This document shows, piece by piece, positions 34,457 through 43,869 of a stretch of 64,000 nt of DNA (position 1 is its first letter; each line of letters begins with the position of its first letter). The translations under genes were made by a program, and so were the position numbers. Source of the stretch: Bacteroidota bacterium (GTDB taxonomy: Bacteria; Bacteroidota; Bacteroidia; B-17B0; Aurantibacillaceae); assembly GCA_021156365.1 (NCBI GenBank), contig JAJNDK010000001.1, positions 682,001-746,000 on the forward strand, given 5' to 3'. Under the pieces are notes generated by a model that was not told where the DNA came from, did not search any database, and worked only from the letters and a program-made list of their open reading frames with translations.

Positions 34457-36832
34457 TTATTCGGTCCTTAAACTTTTTACAGGATTAGTGTTAGCAGTCT
34501 TTATTGTATTGAAAAAAACAATAACAAATGTCAGCACAAGAATTAAAATGCCCACAACAACAAAAATCCATACACTTATATTTGTATGAAACGGATACTT
34601 CCGGAGCCACTTACTCATAAGGATCCATGTTATCGGAACACTGATGGCAAATGCAAGGGATACCAGCTTAATAAATTCGTTAGAAATCAGAAGAACCAGC
34701 TGTGGCAACGACGCGCCCAATACTTTTCTTACGCTAATTTCCTTTGTTCGTTTTTCAATAGTAAAAGCAGTAAGAGCTCCCATCCCTATACAGCAAATAA
34801 ATATGGCAAGCACTGAAAAAATAGTCGCAAGCCTGCTGATCAGCTCTTCGTTTAAAAACTTCTTATTAAACTCATCATTGGCAAACTGATACTCGAAGGG
34901 ATAAACAGGATTGTACCTGTTAATGATCTTTTCCACCATTTTCATAGCAGTGTGTGTATCCTGCTTACCTTTCAAACGCAGATCTATGCATTTAGCACTC
35001 CTCCCATTAAATGCAATTAGCATAGGATTTACCGGACTATAAGGAGACTGCATAACCATATCCTCAACAACACCAACTATTTTATACTTTTCCGGGCCAT
35101 ACCACATCTCCATACCAATGGGGTCATTTAAACCCATTGCTTTTACAGCCGTTTTATTAAACATGATAGCATTGGAGTCGGAAGGCATTTGTACAAAGTC
35201 CCGTCCCATTATAATTTTAAGCCCTGTTGTCCTGGTAAAGTCAACATCCACACCCAGACCGGTGAACTCAATAGTGAGATCCTGCGCCTTGCCTTTCCAC
35301 TCAGGAGAAGGAACATTGCTCCACCATATATCAGTAAGCGGTGAAGATGACCGTGTCACTGCTTCCACCATTCCCGTTTTCAATAATTCGGCCTTTACGA
35401 TCTCAAAATTTCTGTTGAGATCAGGAGAAGCCGTGATGGTTACCAGGTTCTCTGCATTATATCCAATGTCCCTGCCTTTTACAAACTGCAATTGCTGATA
35501 AACAATAATTGTAACACAAATCAGCATTATCGAAATTATAAATTGAGCGGTAACAAGGATCCTCCTTGGCAAAAGGGCTTTCTTCCCTGATATATATATG
35601 CCTTTCAGAACAGCAACAGGCTTAAACGAGGACAGGTACAAAGCAGGATAACTTCCGGAAATAAGGCCTGTAAAAAGTAAAATCGAAAACATCCCTATCC
35701 AAAAATAAGGCCTGGAAATTTCAATCTGCAGGTTCTTGTCTACAAATAAATTGAATGATGGAAGCAGAAAATAAACAGCAATTATAGAAATAAAGAAAGC
35801 AATCAGCGTTAAAAGCATGGATTCGCAAAAGAACTGAATAATAAGCTGCTTTTTACTGGAGCCAAGGGTTTTACGCACTCCAACTTCCCTGGATTTCTTT
35901 TCGGAACGGGCTGTGGATAAATTCATGAAGTTGATGCAGGCAATAATCAGTATCACAATGGCAATAATTGAAAACAACCTTACATATTCTATCGCACCAC
36001 CGGTATTAAAGCCATCTTTAAATTCGCTCTCCAAATGCCATTTGCTCATTGGGAAAGTAAAATAGTTGCTTATTTTATCTTTGGGATTATGCGTTTTTAA
36101 AATGGCATTTATATCCTTGTTTAAAACTGCTATATCTGCGTCCGGAACGGTTTGTAGATAAACAAACCAATAAGGTCTGTCCCAATCTTTTATGGCATTG
36201 TTATAAAGCTCGCTGGAGAACGTTTCGAGGTACTCAAAATCAAAGCTTGAATTTTTGGGTGGATCAGCAACAACTCCGGTAACTTTCGCCGGAATAATCG
36301 TCTGGGAAGAAACAAGATCCTTATCGATCCTTATTGCTTTACCAATAGGATCTTCAGTTCCAAATAATGCCAAAGCAGTACTTTCGGTCAAAACAAGTGA
36401 GTTGGGATCCCGCAGAGCCGTTTGCGGATCACCTTTAATAAATCTGCATGTAAATATATCAAAGAAATGCTCCGTTACCGCCAGACCTCTTTTATTCAGT
36501 TTTTTGTCATTGTAAAAAAGCATATGGCTCCAGTTGTTAGAAACAACTACTGCTTTTTTTACCTGAGGGTAAGCGCTTTCCAACTCTTTTGCCAAAGGAA
36601 AAACTATTTGCTGATCGGTTGTTATGGCATTGTTAAAAGTACGGTTTGCATATACCTGGTATATATTGTCGTAATTTTTCTGGTCTTTATTAAATGCCAA
36701 TTCATCATTCACCCATAAGAAGATAAATATAGCACAGGTCATCCCGGTAGAAAGCCCAAGAATATTTATAAGGGAAAAAACCTTGTTTCTGAATAAGGTT
36801 ACCCATGCTATTTTAAAATAATTTTTCAGCAT
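34457..36832 (-). CDS. FtsX/MacB-type ABC permease 3 (subfamily B)
   Basis: A 791-residue double-FtsX permease. The start at 36832 (MLKNYFKIAWVTLFRNK) is aligned with the paralogues; the frame is open to 36949 but overlaps permease 2. It is very close to permease 6 along its length: LWVNDELAFNKDQKNYDNIYQ, IEYVRLF, EKKSREVGVRKTLGSS, FFCES, SGKKALLPRRILVT, SSPLTDIWWS. The second coupling motif is KEISVRKVLGA (Ser for Gly). AT-rich in appearance. It ends NPVKSLRTE, 6 bp before permease 4. Confidence 0.93.
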   Translation of the reverse strand: MLKNYFKIAWVTLFRNKVFSLINILGLSTGMTCAIFIFLWVNDELAFNKDQKNYDNIYQVYANRTFNNAITTDQQIVFPLAKELESAYPQVKKAVVVSNNWSHMLFYNDKKLNKRGLAVTEHFFDIFTCRFIKGDPQTALRDPNSLVLTESTALALFGTEDPIGKAIRIDKDLVSSQTIIPAKVTGVVADPPKNSSFDFEYLETFSSELYNNAIKDWDRPYWFVYLQTVPDADIAVLNKDINAILKTHNPKDKISNYFTFPMSKWHLESEFKDGFNTGGAIEYVRLFSIIAIVILIIACINFMNLSTARSEKKSREVGVRKTLGSSKKQLIIQFFCESMLLTLIAFFISIIAVYFLLPSFNLFVDKNLQIEISRPYFWIGMFSILLFTGLISGSYPALYLSSFKPVAVLKGIYISGKKALLPRRILVTAQFIISIMLICVTIIVYQQLQFVKGRDIGYNAENLVTITASPDLNRNFEIVKAELLKTGMVEAVTRSSSPLTDIWWSNVPSPEWKGKAQDLTIEFTGLGVDVDFTRTTGLKIIMGRDFVQMPSDSNAIMFNKTAVKAMGLNDPIGMEMWYGPEKYKIVGVVEDMVMQSPYSPVNPMLIAFNGRSAKCIDLRLKGKQDTHTAMKMVEKIINRYNPVYPFEYQFANDEFNKKFLNEELISRLATIFSVLAIFICCIGMGALTAFTIEKRTKEISVRKVLGASLPQLVLLISNEFIKLVSLAFAISVPITWILMSKWLRKYPFHTNISVWIFVVVGILILVLTFVIVFFNTIKTANTNPVKSLRTE

Positions 36833-36834
36833 CG

Positions 36835-39234
36835 TTATTCCGTTCTTAAACTTTTTACCGGATTCGCATTTGCAGCTCTCAATGCCTGGAACGCCACTGT
36901 AACAAAAGCAATTACGAGTGCAAGTCCGCCGGCTATTATAAAGATCCACCAGCTGATATTCGCTTTATAAGCAAAATCCTGCAGCCATTTGTAACCACCA
37001 TACCATGCAACCGGGGAAGCGATCACGATCGAGATCAAAACCAGCTTCAAAAAATCTTTGGACAATAAACGTACGATGTCGCGCGAGCTAGATCCCAATA
37101 CTTTACGGATACCGATCTCCCGGAATCGTTGCTTAATAGTGAATGCTGCCAGTCCGAACAAGCCAAGACAAGCTACCAATACTGCCAGTAAGGTGAAAGC
37201 GCTTAATACCGAACGCATATTCTGTTCCGCCTGGTACAAGCTATTAAAATCATCTTCGAGAAAAGCATATTCGAAACCGCCAGAGGTACTTATTTTTTTC
37301 CAGCTTGTTTCAATATCCTTCATAGTAGCAACCAGGTTATCCGTTTTCAACCGAAGCGTAATAAACTTATACCATTGCGGAAAGATGTGGATCACCAATG
37401 GCTCTACTTCATCATGAAGGGATGCATAATTAAAATCCTTTGTTACACCGATCACTTTTCCTTTTTTTCCACCACCCCAGTCTATCTTTTTGCCAAGCGC
37501 TTCTTTCGGGCTTTTCCAGTTGAACTCTTTTACCGCAGCTTCATTCACAATAAATGCCTCGGTCACATCCGTAGGAAAATCCTTCGAAAAATCCCGGCCC
37601 GCCGCTAGATCGATCTGCATCACTTTCAGGAAATTTTCATCCACAGCGAACACATTGGAAGAAGTCATTTCATTTTCAGCAAATCCTTCAGGCCACATGG
37701 TGATATTGGAGATCCCTTTGAAATTAAACCCGTTCAGGGTAGCGGCAACAACTTTTGGATTACGTGTCAGCTCCTTTATAAACACATCTGCCTTCTCCCG
37801 ATCGCTTCCTTTCATGGTGATACCTACCAGCTGTTCTTTGTTCATCCCGATCTTTGCGTTCTGGATGAAGCTCAGCTGGTTCAATATAAGTGTAGTCCCG
37901 ATGATCAGGATAATAGCAATACTGAATTGGAATACCACCAGGCCTTTTCTGAATAACAGGTCTGCGAAGCCATGCGAAATTTTTCCTTTCAGGGATTTGA
38001 TCGGTGCAAAAGATGACATAAGTAAGGCCGGATACAAACCGGACAAGAACCCAACGCTGGCTATGATAAGCAGATAGATCCACAGAACGCTCAGGTTCAA
38101 TGAAAGCTCGGTGGCAAGGAAGGAATTGAAAAGCGGGATGGCAAGGATCACGAATACAATGGAAAGTATACTTGCGATCAGGGAAAATAACACCGATTCC
38201 CCAAGGAATTGTGCGATCAACTGCCCGCGCATAGCTCCGATCACTTTCCGCAAGCCTATCTCTTTCGAACGGTTCAGCGAACGGGCGGTAGAAAGGTTGA
38301 TAAAATTACAGCAGGCGATCAGCAGGATCAGGATGGCCGTTGCCGAAAATATATATACGTACATGATATCCCCTTTTTCAGAACCTTTGATCTCGTGTTC
38401 CAGCTCCGACTTCAAATGAATATCGGTCAGTGGCTGCAACTGTGCATTCATCCACATACCGTAACTCTTTTTAATATCCAACTGCTCTTTATCAAACAAT
38501 GTGTTCACTTTCGATTGCAGGGCTTTGGGATCCGCATTTTCTTTCAGCAACAGGTATGAATAGGAATCGCAGTTGAACCAGTTAAGCTCATCATTCTGTA
38601 CCCAGTTCGTATCTCCGCGGGCCATCTCACCGATCGTGCTCCTAGAGATAGCACAATCGAATGTAAAGTGTGAAGTACGGGGAATGTCTTTCATTATCCC
38701 GGTAACTTTCAGATTTATTGTATCCGATAGTTTCATCGTTTTTCCGAATGCATCTGCGTTACCGAAATACCTCTTTACAGCTGTTTCGCTGAGAACCACA
38801 CTATACGGTTCTTTTAAAGCAGTGATCGGATCTCCTGCTATCAAAGGAAACGTAAACACCTCAAACACGGTAGAATCGGCATAGGTCATTCGTGCTTCCG
38901 GGAATTTCCGGTTATCATACGAAAGCTGCCTGCTGGAAAACTGGAAACGTACTGCATTTTCAACTTCCGGGAAATTTTCTTTTATCCGCCGCGACATGAT
39001 CGGGGAAGTAGGCACAAAGGTTTCTTCCTTGCTTTGTTTTCTTATATAGGAAGTGACGCGGTAGATCCTATCTGCCTTTTCGTTGTAACGATCGTAGCTC
39101 AATTCATTCTGAACATAAAGGTAGATAAGTACACAGCAGGAGATCCCGATAGCAAGTCCCATGATGTTGATGAAAGAGAACATCCGGTTCTTCAATAAAT
39201 TTCTCCAGGCGATTTTCAGATAATTCTTTAGCAT
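36835..39234 (-). CDS. FtsX/MacB-type ABC permease 2 (subfamily A)
   Basis: A 799-residue double-FtsX permease. The start at 39234 (MLKNYLKIAWRNLLKNR) matches the paralogues; the longer frame to 39303 runs through the inserted palindromic element and a stray copy of a permease 3' end, so it is not real coding. Subfamily A features: YIFSATAILI, ACCNFINLSTARS, KEIGLRKVIGA, FRKGLVVFQF, NEAAVKEFNWKSPKEALGKK. The second motif is REIGIRKVLGSS. It ends NPVKSLRTE only 2 bp before permease 3, the tightest spacing in the array. Confidence 0.93.
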   Translation of the reverse strand: MLKNYLKIAWRNLLKNRMFSFINIMGLAIGISCCVLIYLYVQNELSYDRYNEKADRIYRVTSYIRKQSKEETFVPTSPIMSRRIKENFPEVENAVRFQFSSRQLSYDNRKFPEARMTYADSTVFEVFTFPLIAGDPITALKEPYSVVLSETAVKRYFGNADAFGKTMKLSDTINLKVTGIMKDIPRTSHFTFDCAISRSTIGEMARGDTNWVQNDELNWFNCDSYSYLLLKENADPKALQSKVNTLFDKEQLDIKKSYGMWMNAQLQPLTDIHLKSELEHEIKGSEKGDIMYVYIFSATAILILLIACCNFINLSTARSLNRSKEIGLRKVIGAMRGQLIAQFLGESVLFSLIASILSIVFVILAIPLFNSFLATELSLNLSVLWIYLLIIASVGFLSGLYPALLMSSFAPIKSLKGKISHGFADLLFRKGLVVFQFSIAIILIIGTTLILNQLSFIQNAKIGMNKEQLVGITMKGSDREKADVFIKELTRNPKVVAATLNGFNFKGISNITMWPEGFAENEMTSSNVFAVDENFLKVMQIDLAAGRDFSKDFPTDVTEAFIVNEAAVKEFNWKSPKEALGKKIDWGGGKKGKVIGVTKDFNYASLHDEVEPLVIHIFPQWYKFITLRLKTDNLVATMKDIETSWKKISTSGGFEYAFLEDDFNSLYQAEQNMRSVLSAFTLLAVLVACLGLFGLAAFTIKQRFREIGIRKVLGSSSRDIVRLLSKDFLKLVLISIVIASPVAWYGGYKWLQDFAYKANISWWIFIIAGGLALVIAFVTVAFQALRAANANPVKSLRTE

Positions 39235-39241
39235 AGTTCTT

Positions 39242-39368
39242 TTTTTATTCTGTACGTAAACTTTTTTGCCGTTGTTGGTGTTGTCACCAACAACCTTTTT
39301 CATGTTGTAACGTTGGTGACAACACCAACATTGGCCTTATACTCTTTTTATTCTGTACGTAAACTTTT
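39242..39368. repeat. 103-bp palindromic insertion with 24-bp duplication
   Basis: The last 24 bp of the permease 1 end region (39345-39368) are repeated exactly at 39242-39265. Between the copies are two 18-bp units in opposite orientation, GTTGGTGTTGTCACCAAC and its exact complement GTTGGTGACAACACCAAC, each of which is itself a hairpin with a 7-bp or longer stem. Removing one copy and the insert restores a gap of about 10 bp, as elsewhere in the array. This looks like a BIME/REP or MITE-like insertion. Confidence 0.8.
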
Positions 39369-41705
39369 CACCGGATTGGCCAATGCCGCTTTCAGGGATT
39401 GGTATACCACCGTGATAATGGAAATAAGTATGGAGATAAAAGCGGCCAGCACAAACACCCACCATTCGATGCGGATGCGGTATGAATAATCTTCCAGCCA
39501 TTTGCTCATCAGCCACCAGGCAAGCGGAGCTGCAATGACAAAAGCGATCACCACCAGCTTGATAAAATTGGCAGACAACATAACTGTTATCTTTGCTGCA
39601 GATGCACCCAGCACTTTGCGTACACCGATTTCTTTTACCCTGTTCTCAGCCATGTTAGCCGACAATCCGAATAAACCGAGGCAGGAAATGAAGATCGTGA
39701 GGCCCGCAAACCAGGTCGCCATCTTTGCGATCCTTTTCATATCATCGAATTTGGCTTCATACTCCTGATCCACAAAACTGTACTCAAAAGGAAATTCAGG
39801 ATTGTATTTTTTAAACAGCGGCTCTATCTTTTTCAGATCTTCAGCTCCATGCTTCAGGCGGATATGTATCACATTGAACCAGTTGTTCCCTGCTCCGGTG
39901 ATGATCATCGGTTTGGTAGGAGAATACGGGCTGTTTATGATAAAGTCTTTAAAAACCCCGACAATATGGAAGTTTAAATCCCCGTCTTTTACGATCTGGC
40001 CTAACGGTTGTTTAAAGCCCATTGTTTTCAGCGCCGATTCATTGATCAGGATCCCAAAAGAATCGGTCGGAAATTTTTTCAGATCAAGATCACGTCCTGC
40101 TGACAATTTTAATCCGGCAGTTCTGGCGATACCTTCATCTGCTGAATAACGGTCAAAATCAGTGCGGTCGTTCGGATCTTTTCCGGCCCATTCGAACCCC
40201 CAACTGTCACTCCAGCCATCTGTCAGAGGTGAATTGGTTTTTGTTACGGATTCAGCAAGGCTCTGTTGCAGCAGATCATTCTTCAGCCGCTGATAATTTT
40301 TAGTCAGGTCATTGCTCATGAAATGAAAGACCAGCTTGTCTTTGTTATAACCGGCGTCCCGCTCCGCGACGTGATTGATCTGCTGTTTAACGATAATCGT
40401 AGCAATGATCAGAACAATAGCAAACACAAACTGTATAACCACCAGAACTTTACGTGGTGTGATCACCGCACTTACCGAACGGAAGGTACCTTTCAGTACT
40501 TTCACCGGGTTGAAGGACGACAGGTAAAAAGCCGGATACGAACCTGCCAGTAAACCGGTGAGCATAATGAAACCTATGCTGGCCGTCCAGAACCATGGAT
40601 CACTGTAGTCAACCGATAGATTTTTTAAAGTAAGTCTGTTGTATGCAGGCATACATAGTTGAACAAGAATAACAGCAATACAAAAGCTGATGGAAGAGAT
40701 CACCAGTGTTTCCCCAAGGAACTGCCGGATAAGGGATGTACGAAATGCTCCTACTGTTTTACGGATACCGACTTCTTTTGCACGTTTCTCACTGCGGGCC
40801 GTACTCAGGTTCATAAAATTAATGCAGGCGATCAGCAATATAAAACCGGCAATGATCCCGAGGAGGCGTACCATTTCGATCTTTCCCCCGCCGGTTTCCA
40901 CACCGTTCTCAAACTCTCCATACAGGCGAAGGCGTTCCAGCGGATACAGGAACATATCGTATACATCGGCATCGTTCCCATATGTTTTACGCAGCTCTTT
41001 TATTTTGGGCTGAAGGGAAGTAATGGTTGAATTCTCCGTGAGCAGTACATACGTATGCGTTGAGTTATTACCCCAGTTGTTATCTTCCTCAGTCCCTTTT
41101 TCCATATGTTTCCATGGAAGCAGGTATTCGAAACGGAACCGCGTATTATTCGGAGGATCGCTCACAACACCTGTTACCGTGAAGCTGTTCTCGTTATCTA
41201 CCTTAATTACTTTACCCATCGGATCTTCCTTTCCGAACAATTTTTCCGAAAGCGTCGGTGTGATCACGATAGAGCCCGGATCTTTCAAAACAGTTTTGAT
41301 GTTTCCTTTCAACAGTGGAAAATCAAACATCGTAAGGAACTCGGGATCTACAGTAGTGCCTGATGAAAACAGTTTCTTATCTCCCGTTACCATCAAACGG
41401 CTTCCCTGCCAGTCCACACGGGCCACACTTTCTATTTCCGGGAAATGCTGACGTAATGGCTTGGCAGCAGCTTTGGGTGTAGTATTCCAACATTCCAGCT
41501 TTCCGCTCCACATGGCTTTATTCCACAGGTCATAAAGCCGGTCTTTTTTCGAATGGAATTTATCATAGCTTACCTCGTTCTGTATCCATAGGAACAGCAG
41601 CATAAAAGCGGCCATACCAATTGCAAGTCCCGATATATTGATGATCGAAAAGGTCTTGTTCTTGAATAATTGCCGAAAGGCTATTTTGAGATAATTTTTA
41701 AGCAT
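39348..41705 (-). CDS. FtsX/MacB-type ABC permease 1 (subfamily B)
   Basis: A 785-residue double-FtsX permease and the first transcribed, 4 bp after the first ATPase. Subfamily B: ACINFMNLSTARSEKRAKE, GIRKTVGA, and in the second periplasmic domain NSPLTDGWSDSWGFEWAGKD, matching the SPLTD...WKGK signature of permeases 3 and 6. It is the most diverged of the three B members (FLGET instead of FFCES). The second coupling motif is RVKEIGVRKVLGAS. It ends NPVKSLRTE; its 3' end is the source of the duplicated 24 bp. Its place next to the ATPase and adaptor suggests it may be the original member. Confidence 0.93.
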   Translation of the reverse strand: MLKNYLKIAFRQLFKNKTFSIINISGLAIGMAAFMLLFLWIQNEVSYDKFHSKKDRLYDLWNKAMWSGKLECWNTTPKAAAKPLRQHFPEIESVARVDWQGSRLMVTGDKKLFSSGTTVDPEFLTMFDFPLLKGNIKTVLKDPGSIVITPTLSEKLFGKEDPMGKVIKVDNENSFTVTGVVSDPPNNTRFRFEYLLPWKHMEKGTEEDNNWGNNSTHTYVLLTENSTITSLQPKIKELRKTYGNDADVYDMFLYPLERLRLYGEFENGVETGGGKIEMVRLLGIIAGFILLIACINFMNLSTARSEKRAKEVGIRKTVGAFRTSLIRQFLGETLVISSISFCIAVILVQLCMPAYNRLTLKNLSVDYSDPWFWTASIGFIMLTGLLAGSYPAFYLSSFNPVKVLKGTFRSVSAVITPRKVLVVIQFVFAIVLIIATIIVKQQINHVAERDAGYNKDKLVFHFMSNDLTKNYQRLKNDLLQQSLAESVTKTNSPLTDGWSDSWGFEWAGKDPNDRTDFDRYSADEGIARTAGLKLSAGRDLDLKKFPTDSFGILINESALKTMGFKQPLGQIVKDGDLNFHIVGVFKDFIINSPYSPTKPMIITGAGNNWFNVIHIRLKHGAEDLKKIEPLFKKYNPEFPFEYSFVDQEYEAKFDDMKRIAKMATWFAGLTIFISCLGLFGLSANMAENRVKEIGVRKVLGASAAKITVMLSANFIKLVVIAFVIAAPLAWWLMSKWLEDYSYRIRIEWWVFVLAAFISILISIITVVYQSLKAALANPVKSLRTE

Positions 41706-41709
41706 GCGC

Positions 41710-42387
41710 TTATACTTTTAAATTTTGTGTTACAATTTGTCCATCCAGCATATTGATCACACGGTGAGTAAAACGCGCATCGTGTTCGGAGTGCGTTACC
41801 ATAATAATGGTTGTTCCTTTTTCGTTCAGGTCGGTCAGCAATTGCATTACCTCATTCCCGTTCCTCGAATCGAGATTACCGGTTGGCTCATCGGCAAGGA
41901 TCAGCTTCGGGTTATTCACTACGGCCCGTGCTACAGCTACACGCTGCTGTTGACCACCGGAAAGCTGTTGCGGGTAATGGTTGCGGCGATGTGCGATCTG
42001 GATCTTATCCAGCACTTCATCCACAATGCGTTTACGGTCGGCCGAGCCCACACCTGTATAGATCAGGGGAAGCTCTACGTTTTCGAAAACCGTGAGCTCG
42101 TCGATCAGGTTGAAGCTCTGGAATACAAAACCGATGTTCTGCTTGCGCAATTCAGCGCGCTTACGCTCATTGAATTTGGCTACTTCCGTTCCGTTGAACA
42201 TATAACTACCTGCATCCATATCATCGAGCAATCCGATAATATTCAGCAGCGTTGATTTACCGCAACCGGATGGCCCCATCATAGCTACGAATTCGCCTTC
42301 CTTGATTTCAAATGACACATTATTTAAAGCAACGGTTTCAATTTCTTCCGTTCTATAAATTTTTTCGAGATTGCTTACTTTTATCAT
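41710..42387 (-). CDS. ABC transporter ATPase, MacB/LolD type (first ATPase)
   Basis: A 225-residue nucleotide-binding subunit with all canonical motifs: Walker A GPSGCGKS (38-45), Q-loop Gln90 (VFQSFNLIDELTV), signature LSGGQQQRV (142-150), Walker B LILADEP with D166-E167, D-loop NLDS, and H-loop in MVTHSEHDARF. It powers FtsX-type permeases from the cytoplasm. It lies between the MacA-like adaptor (97-bp gap) and permease 1 (4-bp gap). Since twelve permeases share this and one other ATPase gene, it is probably a common engine for many permease complexes. Confidence 0.96.
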   Translation of the reverse strand: MIKVSNLEKIYRTEEIETVALNNVSFEIKEGEFVAMMGPSGCGKSTLLNIIGLLDDMDAGSYMFNGTEVAKFNERKRAELRKQNIGFVFQSFNLIDELTVFENVELPLIYTGVGSADRKRIVDEVLDKIQIAHRRNHYPQQLSGGQQQRVAVARAVVNNPKLILADEPTGNLDSRNGNEVMQLLTDLNEKGTTIIMVTHSEHDARFTHRVINMLDGQIVTQNLKV

Positions 42388-42483
42388 GTTATTTATTGTT
42401 TATTTCTGGTTTGAGGTTTCGGGTTATTATTATATTTTGAGAGCAGTATTCTTATTTTACGGAATGCGTCTTGCATTTTGGTT

Positions 42484-43746
42484 CTATTTTTTACTTTCCT
42501 TCAATATCAGTTCCTGCGAGTTCACATAATTATCGTAACCTGATGTGATCACTTTGTCTCCAGGTTTCAGTCCCTGCAATACTTCGTAATACTCCGGGTT
42601 CTGTCGTCCTAACTGTACATCGATGCGATAGGCAACCGAACCATCCTCGTTCAGCTTAAATACCCAGTTGCCACCGGTCTGCTGATAAAAACCGCCTTTG
42701 GCCAATAACAGGGCCTGCGTCTCATCACTCAGTGCAAGGCGGATCTGCAATGTTTGCCCGCGGCGGATGTCTTTCGGGATCTCTCCTTCAAACTTCATAT
42801 CTACCTGGAATTTTCCGTTCTTTACCTGCGAATACACTTTTTGAATGCTCATTTTATAATCTTTGCCGGAAAGTGTGAATTCTCCTTCCAGTCCCGGATA
42901 CACACGCGTAATATAATGCTCATCGATCTCCACACGGACTTTGAATCCTGTAATCACATCGATCTGTCCAAGACGTTCTCCTTTGTTTTTGTTCTGTCCG
43001 ATCTCTGCATCCAGTGAAGTAAGCTGCCCGTCAACAGGAGCACGCACAACGAGGTCTTCTACTTTTTTACGCATGATCCGTAATGCTTCCTGTGTACGTT
43101 TAAACGATTCTTTGGCCTGGTTAAATTCTTCTTTGCTGGAAACCGAATCCTGCCTCAGGATCTGGTCGGTCAGAATTTTCTTTTTCACTGCGTAGGTGTA
43201 ACTGTTCTCCGATTGTTTAAATTCCTGCAAGGAGATCGCTTTCGATTCATACAGCTGTTTGTTCAGATCATAAATACGCTTTGCTTCCTGGAACGCATTC
43301 TCTGCATCGGTTCCCTGGTTCAGCTTCATAATGGTATTTTGATTGGCCGCATTTTTCGAGATCTGCATTTGTGTAAGCAGGTTGAATACGGATGTTTCCT
43401 GGTTGGCCAGGCTCAGCTCCAGGTCTGTATTGGAAAGACGAAGAATAGGATCGCCTTTTTTCATCACGGCCCCGTCCTCTGCAAAGATCTCCTCCACTCT
43501 TCCACCTTCCACCGCATCGAGGTAGATAGTTGAAACCGGCAATATTACACCGTTTACGGGAATGAACTCTTTGAAAGGTCCCTTTTTTACTTCACTGATC
43601 GTGATCCGTTCGGTTTCCACATTTAGCTTCGATCCTCCCGAGTTATAATAAATACTTCCGCCGATCAATAACACGATGAGGGTGATCCCTGTCCAGGTCA
43701 GGATCTTTTTTGTTGTCCACTTCCTTTTTTGTATTACTCTGTCCAT
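42484..43746 (-). CDS. MacA-like periplasmic adaptor (HlyD/RND membrane-fusion family)
   Basis: A 420-residue membrane-fusion protein. An N-terminal anchor (ILTWTGITLIVLLIGGSIYY, about 14-33) is followed by a barrel-sandwich start (VNGVILPVSTIYLDAVEGGR), a long coiled-coil hairpin of about 110-225 rich in Gln, Lys and Glu, the return strand VRAPVDGQLTSLDAEIGQ, and a C-terminal domain with GGNWVFKLNEDGSVAYR and GLKPGDKVITSGYDNY. It joins the inner-membrane ABC permeases to the TolC-like channel. It is the first gene of the run and lies divergent from the two-component system, which probably controls it. No second adaptor is present for the twelve permeases. Confidence 0.94.
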   Translation of the reverse strand: MDRVIQKRKWTTKKILTWTGITLIVLLIGGSIYYNSGGSKLNVETERITISEVKKGPFKEFIPVNGVILPVSTIYLDAVEGGRVEEIFAEDGAVMKKGDPILRLSNTDLELSLANQETSVFNLLTQMQISKNAANQNTIMKLNQGTDAENAFQEAKRIYDLNKQLYESKAISLQEFKQSENSYTYAVKKKILTDQILRQDSVSSKEEFNQAKESFKRTQEALRIMRKKVEDLVVRAPVDGQLTSLDAEIGQNKNKGERLGQIDVITGFKVRVEIDEHYITRVYPGLEGEFTLSGKDYKMSIQKVYSQVKNGKFQVDMKFEGEIPKDIRRGQTLQIRLALSDETQALLLAKGGFYQQTGGNWVFKLNEDGSVAYRIDVQLGRQNPEYYEVLQGLKPGDKVITSGYDNYVNSQELILKESKK

Positions 43747-43869
43747 AAAATAGGTTCCCTTTAATATACAGGCTTCTCAAAAGCCGGGCATGCCGGAAAG
43801 CATCAATACTGTGCCACACCATTTTTTTATTGATTTTCAATCATTTACAAATACACTATTGAATAAAAC

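Noticed and set aside
36835-39303. N-terminal extension of permease 2 to 39303
   Set aside because: The extension translates the inserted palindromes and the stray permease 3' end; all paralogues start at the equivalent of 39234.
12726-41705. The permease run as an assembly artefact (collapsed or repeated copies)
   Set aside because: The twelve proteins differ widely in sequence, and even the closest pair (3 and 6) is clearly distinct, so these are true paralogues.
43803-43816. Possible sigma-54 promoter for the adaptor gene (perfect TGGCAC on the minus strand)
   Set aside because: The -12 part does not fit: GG to GC spacing is 12 bp instead of 10 and the local TTGA is shifted. It remains only a weak candidate.
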